Shown in pieces: positions 33,622 to 43,033 of a DNA stretch of 64,000 nt. The notes beneath the pieces are model-generated. The model had not been told where the DNA came from, ran no database searches, and was given only the letters and a program-made list of their open reading frames with translations. Origin of the DNA: CAIUGU01 sp040080215 (lineage in GTDB: Bacteria; Pseudomonadota; Gammaproteobacteria; Steroidobacterales; Steroidobacteraceae); the NCBI GenBank assembly GCA_040080215.1, contig JBEBIT010000001.1, positions 1-64,000 on the forward strand. The letters run 5' to 3'. Each line of letters begins with the position of its first letter. Position 1 is the stretch's first letter. The translations under genes and the position numbers were made by a program.

Positions 33622-34194
33622 TTACTTCTTGGCGAGGCCCTGCACTGCCTGCAGCGCCTGCTCGACATTGGCCACCGGAGCAACATTGGCGATGGTCATT
33701 ACCACCTTGCTGTCCGGCGTGACGATGAAGGTTGAACGCTCGGCGAAGCCGTGGTCGATGGCGCGGCCCTTGCTGTCCTTGGCGCCTTCACGAATGGCGA
33801 CGTCGAGGTCGTAAGCCTTGGCAATCTTGCCGTCGGCATCGGACACGGTGGCGAACTTGCCCGCGCAGAATTCCGGATCGGCCGAAAACTCGTTGAGGCG
33901 CTCGATGTTGTCGAGCGACACGCCGACAACGGTGGCACCGGCGGCTGCGAACTTGTCGTAGTTGACGGCGAACGTATGCGCCTGCAGGTTGCAGCCGTTC
34001 GTGTAAGCGCCGGGATAGAAGTACACGACGACCGGACCTTTCTTGAGAGTTTCGCTCAGCGAGAACTGCAGCGTCTTGCCGTTGAAGGATGCAGGCGCCT
34101 TGAAATCAGGGGCGGCGGCACCGGGCTGCAGGTCAGCCAGCGCCGGGAGCGCAACGACCGTGGACAGCACGGCACCGATTAACAGCTTCTTCAT
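33622..34194 (-). CDS. Exported peroxiredoxin (AhpC/TSA family)
   Basis: A 190-residue thiol peroxidase. Residues 1-20 form a signal peptide (VVALPALA before the cleavage site), so it should act in the periplasm. The peroxidatic cysteine is C68 in the motif P61-GAY-T65-NG-C68, with the supporting arginine in GFAERSTFIV. A resolving-cysteine candidate is C110 (PEFCAGKF); the usual BCP resolving Cys five residues after the first is absent. The ATG has GAGG at the right distance, and the frame upstream of it is not needed. A terminator follows. Confidence 0.85.
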   Translation of the reverse strand: MKKLLIGAVLSTVVALPALADLQPGAAAPDFKAPASFNGKTLQFSLSETLKKGPVVVYFYPGAYTNGCNLQAHTFAVNYDKFAAAGATVVGVSLDNIERLNEFSADPEFCAGKFATVSDADGKIAKAYDLDVAIREGAKDSKGRAIDHGFAERSTFIVTPDSKVVMTIANVAPVANVEQALQAVQGLAKK

Positions 34195-34327
34195 GGAATT
34201 TGCCTCGACACGTAAGGGAAAGGAACCACGGCGCCGATTCTTGCCCACCTTGTCAAAGGCTGCAATGGCCGCGGCGGAGCGTGATTTTGCGGAATCAGAC
34301 TGCAATGCACCATGTGGGCGGTCGCCC

Positions 34328-34822
34328 CTAGAACATGGTGTAGGACATCATCCGCCCGGCCAGGATCACGACGCCCCACATCACGAGCGAAGACAGCCCC
34401 GCGAATCGAACGGCGGGCGGCGGTTGCGGGGCTGCATCCCACTCGGGCCGGGTGCGCCCGGTGGTGAAGTGGAAATACAGGGCATTGAGCCCCGCGAGCA
34501 CGATCACGGCGATCTTGATGCGGAAGAACAGGTTGCCGTACGCCGCCGTGGCGAAGCCGGCAAACAGCATCGCTCCGCTCACGAACATCATCGCGAAGCC
34601 GACCAGGAACCACGGCGCAAGGCTCCGGTTGAGCTCGGACACCCGGGCACCCCGCATCGTCAGCCCCATCAGCCGCAGATCGAGCCACATCAGCGCACCC
34701 ACCGACAGGATGATGCCGAGCAGATGAATGCCGACCAGAATCTGGAAGCCATACGGCGATTCGCGGACCAGTACCGCGGGTCCCGTCTCGTACAGCCATT
34801 CGCAGAGTTCGAGGAGCGTCAT
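34328..34822 (-). CDS. DUF6644-like membrane protein (second of tandem pair)
   Basis: A 164-residue protein with four predicted helices. Shared landmarks with its upstream neighbour are a GIHLLG / AVHVLG motif in helix 1, LDLRLMGL / ANLKLLGL in the following turn, and FFRIKIAVIVL / IFQIKMLLLLL in helix 3. The conserved His and Lys could line a cofactor or ion site, but no function is known; the DUF label is from memory. The start lies 3 bases from the neighbour's stop, so they form a two-gene operon. Confidence 0.6.
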   Translation of the reverse strand: MTLLELCEWLYETGPAVLVRESPYGFQILVGIHLLGIILSVGALMWLDLRLMGLTMRGARVSELNRSLAPWFLVGFAMMFVSGAMLFAGFATAAYGNLFFRIKIAVIVLAGLNALYFHFTTGRTRPEWDAAPQPPPAVRFAGLSSLVMWGVVILAGRMMSYTMF

Positions 34823-34825
34823 GGT

Positions 34826-35335
34826 TTATTCAAACAGGATGTAGGCGGCAGCGGCTACTGCCAGGCCAAGCCACAACAGGAGGCCGACAGCGCCAGAGAT
34901 CTTGAGCGCCGCCCCGTCAGCTCCGGCAGTGCGAGCCACGCGGACTTGCCACGTGAAGTGCAATAGCGCAGCCAACAGCAACAACAGCATCTTGATCTGG
35001 AAAATGTCATTGCCGAATGCAGCCACGGCTTTCCACGACACGAGCAGGATGCCCGTCACGATGCTGATGACGAGGCCGCAGGTGATACCGCGGCTCGCTG
35101 GGCCAACCACTGCGTTCACCGGTACCGACGGGACGATCAGCCCCAGCAACTTGAGATTGGCCACGAGCGCCCCGCCCATGACGAGCGCATAGCCGAGCAC
35201 ATGAACCGCACTCAGCGTTGCGACGGTCCACATCGACGAGCCGACCGCCTGGGCGACACGGGTCGCTTCGAGCCAGCTGCCAAGGGATTCAAGTGCTGCC
35301 ATGCGAGGGATCTGTTGCGACGGGGCCGCGGTCAT
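34826..35335 (-). CDS. DUF6644-like membrane protein (first of tandem pair)
   Basis: About 169 residues, four predicted helices, clearly a paralogue of the downstream gene (AVHVLGYALVMGGALVANLK in helix 1-2; NDIFQIKMLLLLLAALLHF in helix 3). An ATG at 35335 is used; ATG 35302 would shorten it by 11 residues and neither has a strong ribosome site. A pair of related four-helix subunits suggests a heteromeric membrane complex. Function is unknown. Confidence 0.6.
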   Translation of the reverse strand: MTAAPSQQIPRMAALESLGSWLEATRVAQAVGSSMWTVATLSAVHVLGYALVMGGALVANLKLLGLIVPSVPVNAVVGPASRGITCGLVISIVTGILLVSWKAVAAFGNDIFQIKMLLLLLAALLHFTWQVRVARTAGADGAALKISGAVGLLLWLGLAVAAAAYILFE

Positions 35336-35446
35336 CGTAACAGACCCGATTGCTCGGGCTGCATGTGATTTTCGTGGCCTCTGTGGGCGCACAAAGGCGG
35401 TGCACGTCGATCAATGGATCGACCTATCCTGAGGCACCGCTTGAGG

Positions 35447-35974
35447 CTAGGCGGCTGCCGCTCGCGACAACAGCCGCCGGACGTTGGCGGCCGAGAGCAA
35501 CCCGCGAAGCTTGCGCGATTCACCGAGGCCCGACTCCATCACCGGGATGTGCGTCAGGCGCGACTGCTCGAAGAGATGATGGACCGCGGCCACCGTGGTG
35601 CGCTCGAGTTGCTTCACGTCCAGAGTGCGCCAGTCGGAAACCCTCGTCATGATGTCGCGGACTTCGACGTCCTTGCGCTTGCCGTCGATCGACTGGATGA
35701 AGCGAGCCGGCTTCTCGCTCATGATGTCGTAGGCCGTGATGAGGCCGACGACGCGACGTGCTTCGCTCGTGACAAACGCGCACCGGACACCCGCATGCTT
35801 CATGTGCTCGAGCGCTTCGTCGATCGGCGATCCCTCCCCGACAACCACGGAGTGCCGCTCGCGGAAATCGGTCATGACCGAGATCGCGGGGTCGTCCGGA
35901 TTGGCGAACCACGGATCGGCGCCGGGGATCGGCAGGTCGGATTCGGTGATCGAATTCAATGCTAGGGTAGCCAT
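35447..35974 (-). CDS. CBS-domain protein
   Basis: A 175-residue cytoplasmic protein with a tandem CBS pair (about 30-85 and 100-170). Typical strands and turns are visible: SPIDEALEHMKHAGVRCAFV, GLITAYDIM, TVAAVHHLFEQSRLTHIPV and LRGLLSAANVRRLL. CBS pairs sense adenine nucleotides, but no partner domain is attached, so its target is unknown. The ATG preceded by GAGG was chosen over an upstream in-frame start. Confidence 0.8.
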   Translation of the reverse strand: MATLALNSITESDLPIPGADPWFANPDDPAISVMTDFRERHSVVVGEGSPIDEALEHMKHAGVRCAFVTSEARRVVGLITAYDIMSEKPARFIQSIDGKRKDVEVRDIMTRVSDWRTLDVKQLERTTVAAVHHLFEQSRLTHIPVMESGLGESRKLRGLLSAANVRRLLSRAAAA

Positions 35975-36075
35975 GGCGACCTCGATGGACGAGCGGGAAC
36001 AGTGTGGCGCCGGAGGCCAACGAGCTGACTCCGACACGTCAAGTCTAGCGTGATCCTTGCTCCCTTAAGGCTTGC

Positions 36076-37179
36076 TTAACGGAAGCCGCCTGCGGTCCAT
36101 CCCTTGAACACGAGCTTCTGCATGCCGGCACCGGTCTGCGCGATGTAGAGGTTGCCCTTCGAATCCACGGCGAGATGGTGGCCCGTGCCCAGCTGGCCCG
36201 GCACCTTGATCATGCCGAGCACCTCCATGCTCTTGCGCTCGACGACGAAGATCCCGTCGCCGCCACCCACGTACAGGAACTGTTGCGCCCGGTCGGTCGA
36301 CAGCGCGAGGTCGCGCGCAAACGGCTCGTCCTTGCGGATCAGCTGCCGCAGGTACTTGCCGCCCGTCGTGAATACCTGCACGCGGCGGTTCTCCCGATCC
36401 GCGACATAGACGAGACCGTCATTCGACACGCGCAAGGCGTGCACGATGTTGAAGTGCTCCGGCCCCTGGCCGTCGACAAAGGATTTGGGCGGATTCTGCA
36501 CGCAGTTGTCCGGCCCGGCAGGCGCCTTGCCGAACGCGCCCCAGTGTCTCTTGTACTTGCCGGTAGCGGCGTCGAAGACGATGACACGCGTGTTGCCATA
36601 GCCATCGGCAACGAACAGCTCGTTCGTCGGCCGGTGCACCCAGGCGTCAGCTGCCCGGTGGACATTGGCGGTATCGCCATTGCCCATGCTTCCTCCGCTG
36701 CGGCCGATCTGCAGCTGGAAGCGGCCTTCGCGCGTGAACTTGAGGATCGCGTCGTCGGCAACAGGCTTGAGGCCCGCGATGTTGAGGCCTGCGCAGTTGT
36801 TGCCGCCGATCCAGACATTGCCGCGGAAATCGACATGGATGCCGTGCTCGCGCTCCGGCCATTCGTAGCCCTGGCCCGGGCCACCCCAGGCACGGATGAA
36901 CTTGCCATCACGATCGAATTCAAGGACGGCGGGTGCAGCGCTTGCCGCGTCTTCCGGTTTCAGCGTGCGCGGGCGATGCAGGATCCACGTGTTGTCGTCC
37001 TGGTCCACGGCCACGCTCGACACGTCACCCAGCTTCCAGTGCGCCGGAACCCGGGGCCACGAGGGATCGACCTCGAAACGGGGCATCGGGGCCGCCGCGG
37101 TGGCTATGGAGGTGGCAAGCAGCCCAGCCATCATGCACATGGACAGCAGGCCGCGTGGACGCGATCGAGTGCGCGACAT
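36076..37179 (-). CDS. Exported NHL-repeat beta-propeller protein
   Basis: A 367-residue protein with an N-terminal signal peptide (basic start, then CMMAGLLATSIATAAA). Repeated NHL-type blades follow: VAVDQDDNTWILHRP, GIHVDFRGNVWIGG, ELFVADGYGNTRVIVFD, GLVYVADRENRRVQVF and LAVDSKGNLYIAQTG. Such six-bladed propellers resemble the lyase domain of peptidyl-amidating enzymes or SMP-30-like scaffolds. The catalytic residues cannot be assigned, and a binding role is as likely. Ribosome site GGGGGAG. Divergent from the hydrolase gene. Confidence 0.75.
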   Translation of the reverse strand: MSRTRSRPRGLLSMCMMAGLLATSIATAAAPMPRFEVDPSWPRVPAHWKLGDVSSVAVDQDDNTWILHRPRTLKPEDAASAAPAVLEFDRDGKFIRAWGGPGQGYEWPEREHGIHVDFRGNVWIGGNNCAGLNIAGLKPVADDAILKFTREGRFQLQIGRSGGSMGNGDTANVHRAADAWVHRPTNELFVADGYGNTRVIVFDAATGKYKRHWGAFGKAPAGPDNCVQNPPKSFVDGQGPEHFNIVHALRVSNDGLVYVADRENRRVQVFTTGGKYLRQLIRKDEPFARDLALSTDRAQQFLYVGGGDGIFVVERKSMEVLGMIKVPGQLGTGHHLAVDSKGNLYIAQTGAGMQKLVFKGWTAGGFR

Positions 37180-37270
37180 GACTCCCCCTGTGAACGATTT
37201 CCCCGGTGGCTCCCACGTTACCCCGACACCGGGGAATGCGTCCAGAAGAGGCGCAGTGTAAGCTTGGACA

Positions 37271-38125
37271 ATGAACAAGACAGCTTTCGTTCTCGTCCAC
37301 GGGGCCTGGCATGGCGCTTGGTGCTATGAGCGGGTGATTCCACTCCTTGCCGCGAAGGGCTTCACTGCGGTGGCACGTGACCTGCCGGCACACGGACTCA
37401 ACGCCCGCTTCCCCGCCTCGTACGGTGTGCGGCCCCTCGATCCGGCCGCCTTCGCGACCGAGGTCTCGCCCGTGGCGGGCACGAAGCTCGATGATTATTC
37501 GGACAGCATCATCGCGACGATCGACGCCGTCCGCGCCGGTGGACATGACAAAGTCATTCTCCTTGGCCACAGCATGGGTGGTGTTGCAATCACTGCGACG
37601 GCGCAGCGGGCACCCGAGAAGATCAGCCGTCTCGTCTACCTGACGGCGTTCCTGCCCCGCGCGGGCGTACCCGCGACGGACTACATTCATGCACCGGAGA
37701 ACGAAGGCGAACTGGTGGCGCCGCTGCTGCGCTCAGACCCCGCTGTAACGGCCGCCCTGCGCATGGATCATCGCAGCCCCGATGCGGCTTACCGGGCCGC
37801 CGCGAAGCTGGCTTTCTACGCTGATGTCAGTGACGCAGAATTCGACGCTGCGCAGAACCTGATGATCCCGGATGTCCCGGTCGTTCCGTTTGCAACGCCG
37901 ATTGCCACCACCGCGGATCGATGGGGATCAGTGCCCCGCCACTACATCAAGGCTATGCAGGACCGCGCCATCCTGCCGGCACTGCAACAGCGCTTCATCG
38001 ACGAGGCGGATGCCGCAACGCCAGGTAACCGCACGCGCGTTCATTCGCTCGACACCAGCCACTCGCCGTTCATGTCGGCACCCGCTGCACTGGCGCAGAT
38101 GCTGGCCGACATCGCGGTGGGTTGA
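37271..38125 (+). CDS. Alpha/beta-fold hydrolase (esterase)
   Basis: A 284-residue serine hydrolase close to plant-type MES/EstC esterases. The oxyanion segment is LVHGAWHGAWCYE (8-20). Nucleophile S101 lies in LLGHSMGGVA, and the catalytic His is H264 in LDTSHSPFMSAP. This subgroup includes salicylate-ester and pyrethroid-type esterases, which fits the neighbouring tannase-like genes as part of an aromatic-ester theme. No signal peptide. Confidence 0.85.
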   Translation: MNKTAFVLVHGAWHGAWCYERVIPLLAAKGFTAVARDLPAHGLNARFPASYGVRPLDPAAFATEVSPVAGTKLDDYSDSIIATIDAVRAGGHDKVILLGHSMGGVAITATAQRAPEKISRLVYLTAFLPRAGVPATDYIHAPENEGELVAPLLRSDPAVTAALRMDHRSPDAAYRAAAKLAFYADVSDAEFDAAQNLMIPDVPVVPFATPIATTADRWGSVPRHYIKAMQDRAILPALQQRFIDEADAATPGNRTRVHSLDTSHSPFMSAPAALAQMLADIAVG

Positions 38126-38137
38126 GGTCGCGAGGGG

Positions 38138-39706
38138 TTACTCTTCGTTCCTGCATTCGAAGCTGGCGGCCTCATCCGTGCTGCCCGCGCCCTTGTACTT
38201 AGCGACCTTGGGATAGACGCAGAGCGGCCGCGTGCGGGTGGTCTTGCCGCCTTCGATCTTCGCCGCAACGATCTGTTCGGGCGCGACCCCCTTCTCTACC
38301 CAGTTCTCGAGTGCGCCCAAGCCATCGAACGTATCGGGCCCGGGGCCGCCGCGGCAGTGTTCCATGCCGGGCACCATGAACAGCCGATGGAATTTCTGCG
38401 CCTCGGGCAGCGCTACCGTTTCAGGATGACCGCCCTTCGTGTGGGCAACGACGCTCTCGAAGTAGTTGATGCTGTTGTACGGCGAGATGCCCCAGTCGGC
38501 CCAGCCGTGGTACTGGATCAGTTTGCCGCCCCGCTTCGCGAAGGGGCTCAAGTCCGCGTTGACGGAATTCAGGATCGGGCCGACGGTCTTGTCGGCAAAC
38601 GCCACGTCCTTCACGAGATCGAGCGTCGCGTAGCTCCAGGTCGGGTTCTGGAACACGAAGTAGCGATAGAAGTTGGCTGCCCACGGCACCTGGATCGACG
38701 CCATGCGCTGCCAGCCGGGTTCGCTGCCGGGCGCAAAGCCGGGGAACACGCTCTTGCCATCTGCACCCTTCGCATCGGCGTAGATCTTCTCGACTGCCTT
38801 CACCTGCGGCGCTGTCAGGCACGAGGCGGAGTCGGCCCCTTTGCACAGCAACGTCGCGGGCTTGAAGTTGCACTTGAGCGGATTCTCGATGACACCGTCC
38901 CTGACGCCATCATTCGCGTCGCAGGCCTTGAGTGCGGCGTCATGAATGAGGGCAATCTTGTCCATGGGCTTTTCGAGATCCGTTGCGGGATCGACACGCG
39001 TGTGCAATCCGAACGCGATCTGGCCGGCCTGCAGGTGAGTCCAGTAGTTGGCGGGAGCGCCAGCGAGGATGCCGTTGTAGTCCTCGGGGTAACGCTGCGC
39101 TTCGGTCAGCGCCTGATGGCCGCCGCTCGAACAGCCGGTGAAGTAACTGAATCTCGCCGGATTGCCATAGAACGCATTGACGATCGCCTTCGACTTCACC
39201 GTCATCTCGTGGATGCCGCGATGCGCCCAGTCGTTCACGAGGCCCGCATTGAGCTTGCCGTCCGCGCCGATGGCCCAGGTCGCGTCGCCGCCACCGCTCT
39301 TGTGACCGGTATCGGTCGAGGCGACGGCATAGCCTTTCGCGACAGACTGCGCCATCGGCACGTACTGGATCGCGCCAAGCAATGCGCCGAGGCCCACTCC
39401 CTGGAAGCGGCCGTTCCAGTTCGCAAGCGGCATCCACACTTCGAAATTGATGGCGGGCTCGACCGTCCCCGCGACCCGGCAGAACGCCGCTTGCACCACG
39501 ACCGGGTTGGCCTCGGTACCGGGCACGGTGAAGCCGGGCTGCTGGATGGCCTGGGCGATCGTGATTCGCGTATTCGTCAGGGCCTCGCTTGCAAGTGCGG
39601 CACACCGCGCGGCGACATCGGCTCCGGCGTCCGCAGCCATTGCTGTGTGCGGCATTGTCGCGACAGCCGCGATGACGGCAATCGATGTGCGCGTGACGAG
39701 ATCCAT
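38138..39706 (-). CDS. Tannase/feruloyl esterase family protein (copy 2 in transcription order)
   Basis: A 522-residue exported serine esterase. A signal peptide covers about 1-24 (ATMPHTAMAA). The nucleophile elbow is FTGCSSGGHQAL (S193 with adjacent C192, the family's CS arrangement). The catalytic His is in VPGMEHCRGGPGPD, followed by the Cys that completes the disulfide. Several further cysteines match the calcium-lid region. The ATG has AGGAGA upstream. It lies 10 bases after the paralogous gene, so both are probably made from one mRNA. Confidence 0.88.
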   Translation of the reverse strand: MDLVTRTSIAVIAAVATMPHTAMAADAGADVAARCAALASEALTNTRITIAQAIQQPGFTVPGTEANPVVVQAAFCRVAGTVEPAINFEVWMPLANWNGRFQGVGLGALLGAIQYVPMAQSVAKGYAVASTDTGHKSGGGDATWAIGADGKLNAGLVNDWAHRGIHEMTVKSKAIVNAFYGNPARFSYFTGCSSGGHQALTEAQRYPEDYNGILAGAPANYWTHLQAGQIAFGLHTRVDPATDLEKPMDKIALIHDAALKACDANDGVRDGVIENPLKCNFKPATLLCKGADSASCLTAPQVKAVEKIYADAKGADGKSVFPGFAPGSEPGWQRMASIQVPWAANFYRYFVFQNPTWSYATLDLVKDVAFADKTVGPILNSVNADLSPFAKRGGKLIQYHGWADWGISPYNSINYFESVVAHTKGGHPETVALPEAQKFHRLFMVPGMEHCRGGPGPDTFDGLGALENWVEKGVAPEQIVAAKIEGGKTTRTRPLCVYPKVAKYKGAGSTDEAASFECRNEE

Positions 39707-39716
39707 TGTTCTTCTC

Positions 39717-41306
39717 CTACTTGCGCGGCAACGCACAGACGAAATTCGCGGCGTCATCAGTGTTGCCCTTGCCCTTGTACGTCGCGACTTGCGGATAGGG
39801 ACACAGGGGACGCGAACGCACGGTCTTGCCATCCACCACCTTGGTCGCCGCGATCTGCTCGGGGGCAACCCCCCGCTCCACCCAGCTCTCGAGCGCCTTC
39901 AGGCCGTCGAAGGTATCGGTCGCATCGCCGCCGCGGCAATGCTGCATGCCCGGGACCATGAACAGGCGATGGTTCGTCTGCGTCTGCTTGAGCGCGGCGT
40001 CGTGGTTCTTCGCACCGCTCGCCCTTGCGACGACGGTCTCGTAGTAATCGATGCTGTTGTAAGGCGAGATCAGCTGGTCGCTCCAGCCGTGGTACTGGAT
40101 CAGCTTGCCGCCGTGGGCGTGGAACCGCCGCAGATCAGGATCGGTCGAGTTCACGATATGCCCTATGCGGCGCTGCGCCTCCGCCACGTCGCGTTCCATG
40201 TCCATGGTGGCGAACGACCACTCGGGCTTCTGGAAGACCAGGTAACGATAGAAACTCTCGGCGAATGGAACCTGGCCTGCGCTCATGCCTGGCCACCCCA
40301 TTTCGCCACCCGGCGCAAGGCCAGGGAAGATCTTCTTGCCCGCAGTCGTCTTTGCATCCGCGTAGATCTTCTCCAGAGCCGTGACCTGCGGAGGCGTCAG
40401 GCACGACGCCGCATCGGCGCCCTTGCAGGCCATCGACGCCGGCTTGAAATCACACTGCAGTGGATTCTCGAGTACTCCGTCGCTCACACCGTCCCTTGCA
40501 TCGCACGCCGCGACGACGGCAGCATGGATCGCGGGCAGTTTGTTGAGCGGTGCCTCGAGATTGGTCGCGGGATCGACCCGCGTCGCCTGGCCGTAGGCGA
40601 GCTGCCCTGCCATCAGGTTCGTCCAGTAGTTCGCCGTGGCGCCCGCGAGGATTCCGTCATAGTTGTCGGGGTAGCGCTGGGCCTGCGTCAGCGCCTGGTG
40701 GCCGCCGCTCGAGCATCCAGTGAAGTAACTGTGGTGCGCGCCTTTGCCATAGAAGGCGGCGACCACCTGCTTCGACTTCACCGTCATTTCATTCATTGCA
40801 CGATAGGCCCAGTCACCCACCGTTTGTTCATTGAAGGTGCCATCCGGTTTCAGGGCAAACCTCGGATCCGATCCCTGGTGACCATTGTCCGTGGAACCGA
40901 CGGCGTAGCCACTCTGGACCATCTGGGCGAGCTGGTCGTAGGCGATGGCGCCGCTGAAGCCGCCGATACCGAGTCCGACAAACCGTCCGTTCCATGAACC
41001 CAGCGGCATCCACACTTCGAACTGCACTGCAGGTGCCACGGTGCCCGCCACTCGACAGAAAGGCGCATTGACGGTCACCGGTCCGCGCTGGCCGCGTTCA
41101 GTGCCGGGAACGGCATACACCGGATTCGGACGAACGGCTTGCGCCAGCGTAATGCGCGTATCAGGAAGGAACAGGTTCGAGAGCGTCGCGCACCGCGCAT
41201 CGCCATCCGCATCGGCCTGCGCAAAGGCGGGATGCACGCCGGCACAAGCCGACATCAGGCTGATCGTGACGACTGCCCGCACGCGGGTCTTGGTGTTGTT
41301 ATTCAT
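39717..41306 (-). CDS. Tannase/feruloyl esterase family protein (copy 1 in transcription order)
   Basis: A 529-residue paralogue of the next gene. Signal peptide ends at about residue 30 (VHPAFAQ). The nucleophile S199 lies in FTGCSSGGHQAL, and the catalytic His is in VPGMQHCRGGDATD. The two copies share a long, even pattern (QRYPDNYDGILAGATANYW; LIQYHGWSDQLISPYNSI) but differ throughout, so the duplication is old. The likely reaction is hydrolysis of phenolic-acid or gallate esters outside the cytoplasm. Confidence 0.88.
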   Translation of the reverse strand: MNNNTKTRVRAVVTISLMSACAGVHPAFAQADADGDARCATLSNLFLPDTRITLAQAVRPNPVYAVPGTERGQRGPVTVNAPFCRVAGTVAPAVQFEVWMPLGSWNGRFVGLGIGGFSGAIAYDQLAQMVQSGYAVGSTDNGHQGSDPRFALKPDGTFNEQTVGDWAYRAMNEMTVKSKQVVAAFYGKGAHHSYFTGCSSGGHQALTQAQRYPDNYDGILAGATANYWTNLMAGQLAYGQATRVDPATNLEAPLNKLPAIHAAVVAACDARDGVSDGVLENPLQCDFKPASMACKGADAASCLTPPQVTALEKIYADAKTTAGKKIFPGLAPGGEMGWPGMSAGQVPFAESFYRYLVFQKPEWSFATMDMERDVAEAQRRIGHIVNSTDPDLRRFHAHGGKLIQYHGWSDQLISPYNSIDYYETVVARASGAKNHDAALKQTQTNHRLFMVPGMQHCRGGDATDTFDGLKALESWVERGVAPEQIAATKVVDGKTVRSRPLCPYPQVATYKGKGNTDDAANFVCALPRK

Positions 41307-41409
41307 TGTCTCCCCCCTGTCTTCTCTTCCCTGCCCGCGGTTTCCCCGTACTCTTAATACGGCGGAAGAACCGGAAGAGCAAGGTTCCTGCCTTCGAAAC
41401 TCGCGGCCT

Positions 41410-43002
41410 TCAATTCAGCACGAGCCCGGCCGCCGCAAGCAAGGCCTTGAGCGGCTCGAGCTCACGCTCATACTTCCGCCACCTCTCCACTGCGGTGCGA
41501 TAGATCGGCTGGCGCACCTGCACGGAACTCGCTGTCGCGACGGGCGCCGCGTTCTGCTCGAAGGCCAGGCACGCCGGATCCCAGTCGAGACCGCAGAATG
41601 CGACGAGCCTGCGCGCTTCCGATTCGGTATCCGCAACAACGGATTCGTAGTGCACTTCGCAATAGTTCCCGGGAATCGTCTGCAGCCAGTGCTTCGCGAG
41701 CACGTCGAACTCGATGAAGTACCGGCCCGCATCCAGCAGGTCGTAGGCGTAGTTGTAATAGGAGAAGCTGGTTGCGAACAGTTGCCGGTAGTTGCTCAAC
41801 GCGGTGTCGAGCGGATTGCGTCGCAGGCAGATGATCTTCGCGTTGGGCAATGCGCGGTGGATCAGCCCCGCGTAGAAGAAATTGAGCGGCATCTTGTCGA
41901 TGAAGTGCGGCGTGTGACCGGTTCTCGGGCGTGTGCTTGCAACGTATTCCGAACCCACGCGCGCAAGGTCGACGGTCTCCGCTGCCGCCAGCGTCTCCGG
42001 ATCGAGTACCAGCCGTGAGGACGTACGGGCCTCGCGCTTCAATGCAAGCGCGAGATTCGTCAATTCGCCTGCCGCGAAGACGGCAGGGTGACTGGACAGG
42101 ATGCGTTCCACCAGCGTCGTGCCGGTTCTCGGCATGCCGACGATGAAAATCGGTTCATGCGAATCGCAGCTGCCTGGCCGTGCATTCGCCCTGGTTGCGA
42201 TCGGGCGCTTCGCGGCAGAAAAAAGCGCTCGATCAGACTCGAATGCGTAGTGGATTGCTTCCCGCTTGCGTCGCTTGCCCCGCTCGAGATACGCAAACGA
42301 CTCGCCGTACCGTCCAACGTCCTCGCATTGCTTGGCAAGGGCATGGCACAGATGCAGCTCGGAGTCCGGGTCGAGGGATTGTTCGTCGAGCAGCGCATTG
42401 AGCTGCGCCACTTCCGCATCGGTGAACGGGATCCGGCTCACCTGCGCGAGCGAGGACCAGGCCCGGTAGTAGAAGGGATCAACGACCAGTGCCTTGCGAT
42501 ACGCGTCCGCTGCAGCGGTGAAATCACCGGTGAACTGCAACGACGCGCCAAGATTGTAGAAGTACGGCGCCTTCGTGGCATCGGCGGCTACCGCGCGGCG
42601 GAATGGATCGAGCGCCTCTGCATGCGCGCCCGCTCGTGTCATGACCACGCCGATCGTATCGAGGGTGAGTGCGCCGTGGGGATCGAGTGAGAGTGCGCGG
42701 ACCGCCGCCTCGAAGGCTTCGCGAGGACGCTGCAGGGCAATCAGGCAACGGCCGAGCTGCGCGTGATACTCGGGATTGCCAGGATCGATACGCAGCGAGC
42801 GCTCGATCAGTTCCGCGGCCTTCAGGAAGTTGTCATGGGCCGCCGCAATCATCGCCAGCAAAAAAAACGCATCGGCCGAATCCGGCCGACGCGTCAGTAT
42901 TTTCAGGCAGAGCTCGTGTGCGAGGCGGTACTCACGGGCGTTGAGCGCCCGCTCGGCCTCCCGCTGCCACTGCACCAGTTCGTTTCCTTCAGCTCTGTTC
43001 AT
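41410..43002 (-). CDS. TPR-repeat sulfotransferase
   Basis: A 530-residue protein. Residues about 14-190 form TPR repeats (FLKAAELIERSLRIDPGNPE, PREAFEAAVRALSLDPHG, FTAAADAYRKALVVDP). Residues about 282-530 form a PAPS-dependent sulfotransferase domain with the 5'-phosphosulfate loop GMPRTGTT (289-296) and the 3'-phosphate region CLRRNPLDTALSNYRQLF. No signal peptide. Genes of this type often neighbour TonB-dependent receptors in related bacteria, as here (32-base gap). The acceptor is unknown. Confidence 0.85.
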   Translation of the reverse strand: MNRAEGNELVQWQREAERALNAREYRLAHELCLKILTRRPDSADAFFLLAMIAAAHDNFLKAAELIERSLRIDPGNPEYHAQLGRCLIALQRPREAFEAAVRALSLDPHGALTLDTIGVVMTRAGAHAEALDPFRRAVAADATKAPYFYNLGASLQFTGDFTAAADAYRKALVVDPFYYRAWSSLAQVSRIPFTDAEVAQLNALLDEQSLDPDSELHLCHALAKQCEDVGRYGESFAYLERGKRRKREAIHYAFESDRALFSAAKRPIATRANARPGSCDSHEPIFIVGMPRTGTTLVERILSSHPAVFAAGELTNLALALKREARTSSRLVLDPETLAAAETVDLARVGSEYVASTRPRTGHTPHFIDKMPLNFFYAGLIHRALPNAKIICLRRNPLDTALSNYRQLFATSFSYYNYAYDLLDAGRYFIEFDVLAKHWLQTIPGNYCEVHYESVVADTESEARRLVAFCGLDWDPACLAFEQNAAPVATASSVQVRQPIYRTAVERWRKYERELEPLKALLAAAGLVLN

Positions 43003-43033
43003 TCCCTCCGGATGATAGCCGAAGCCGCCTGCG

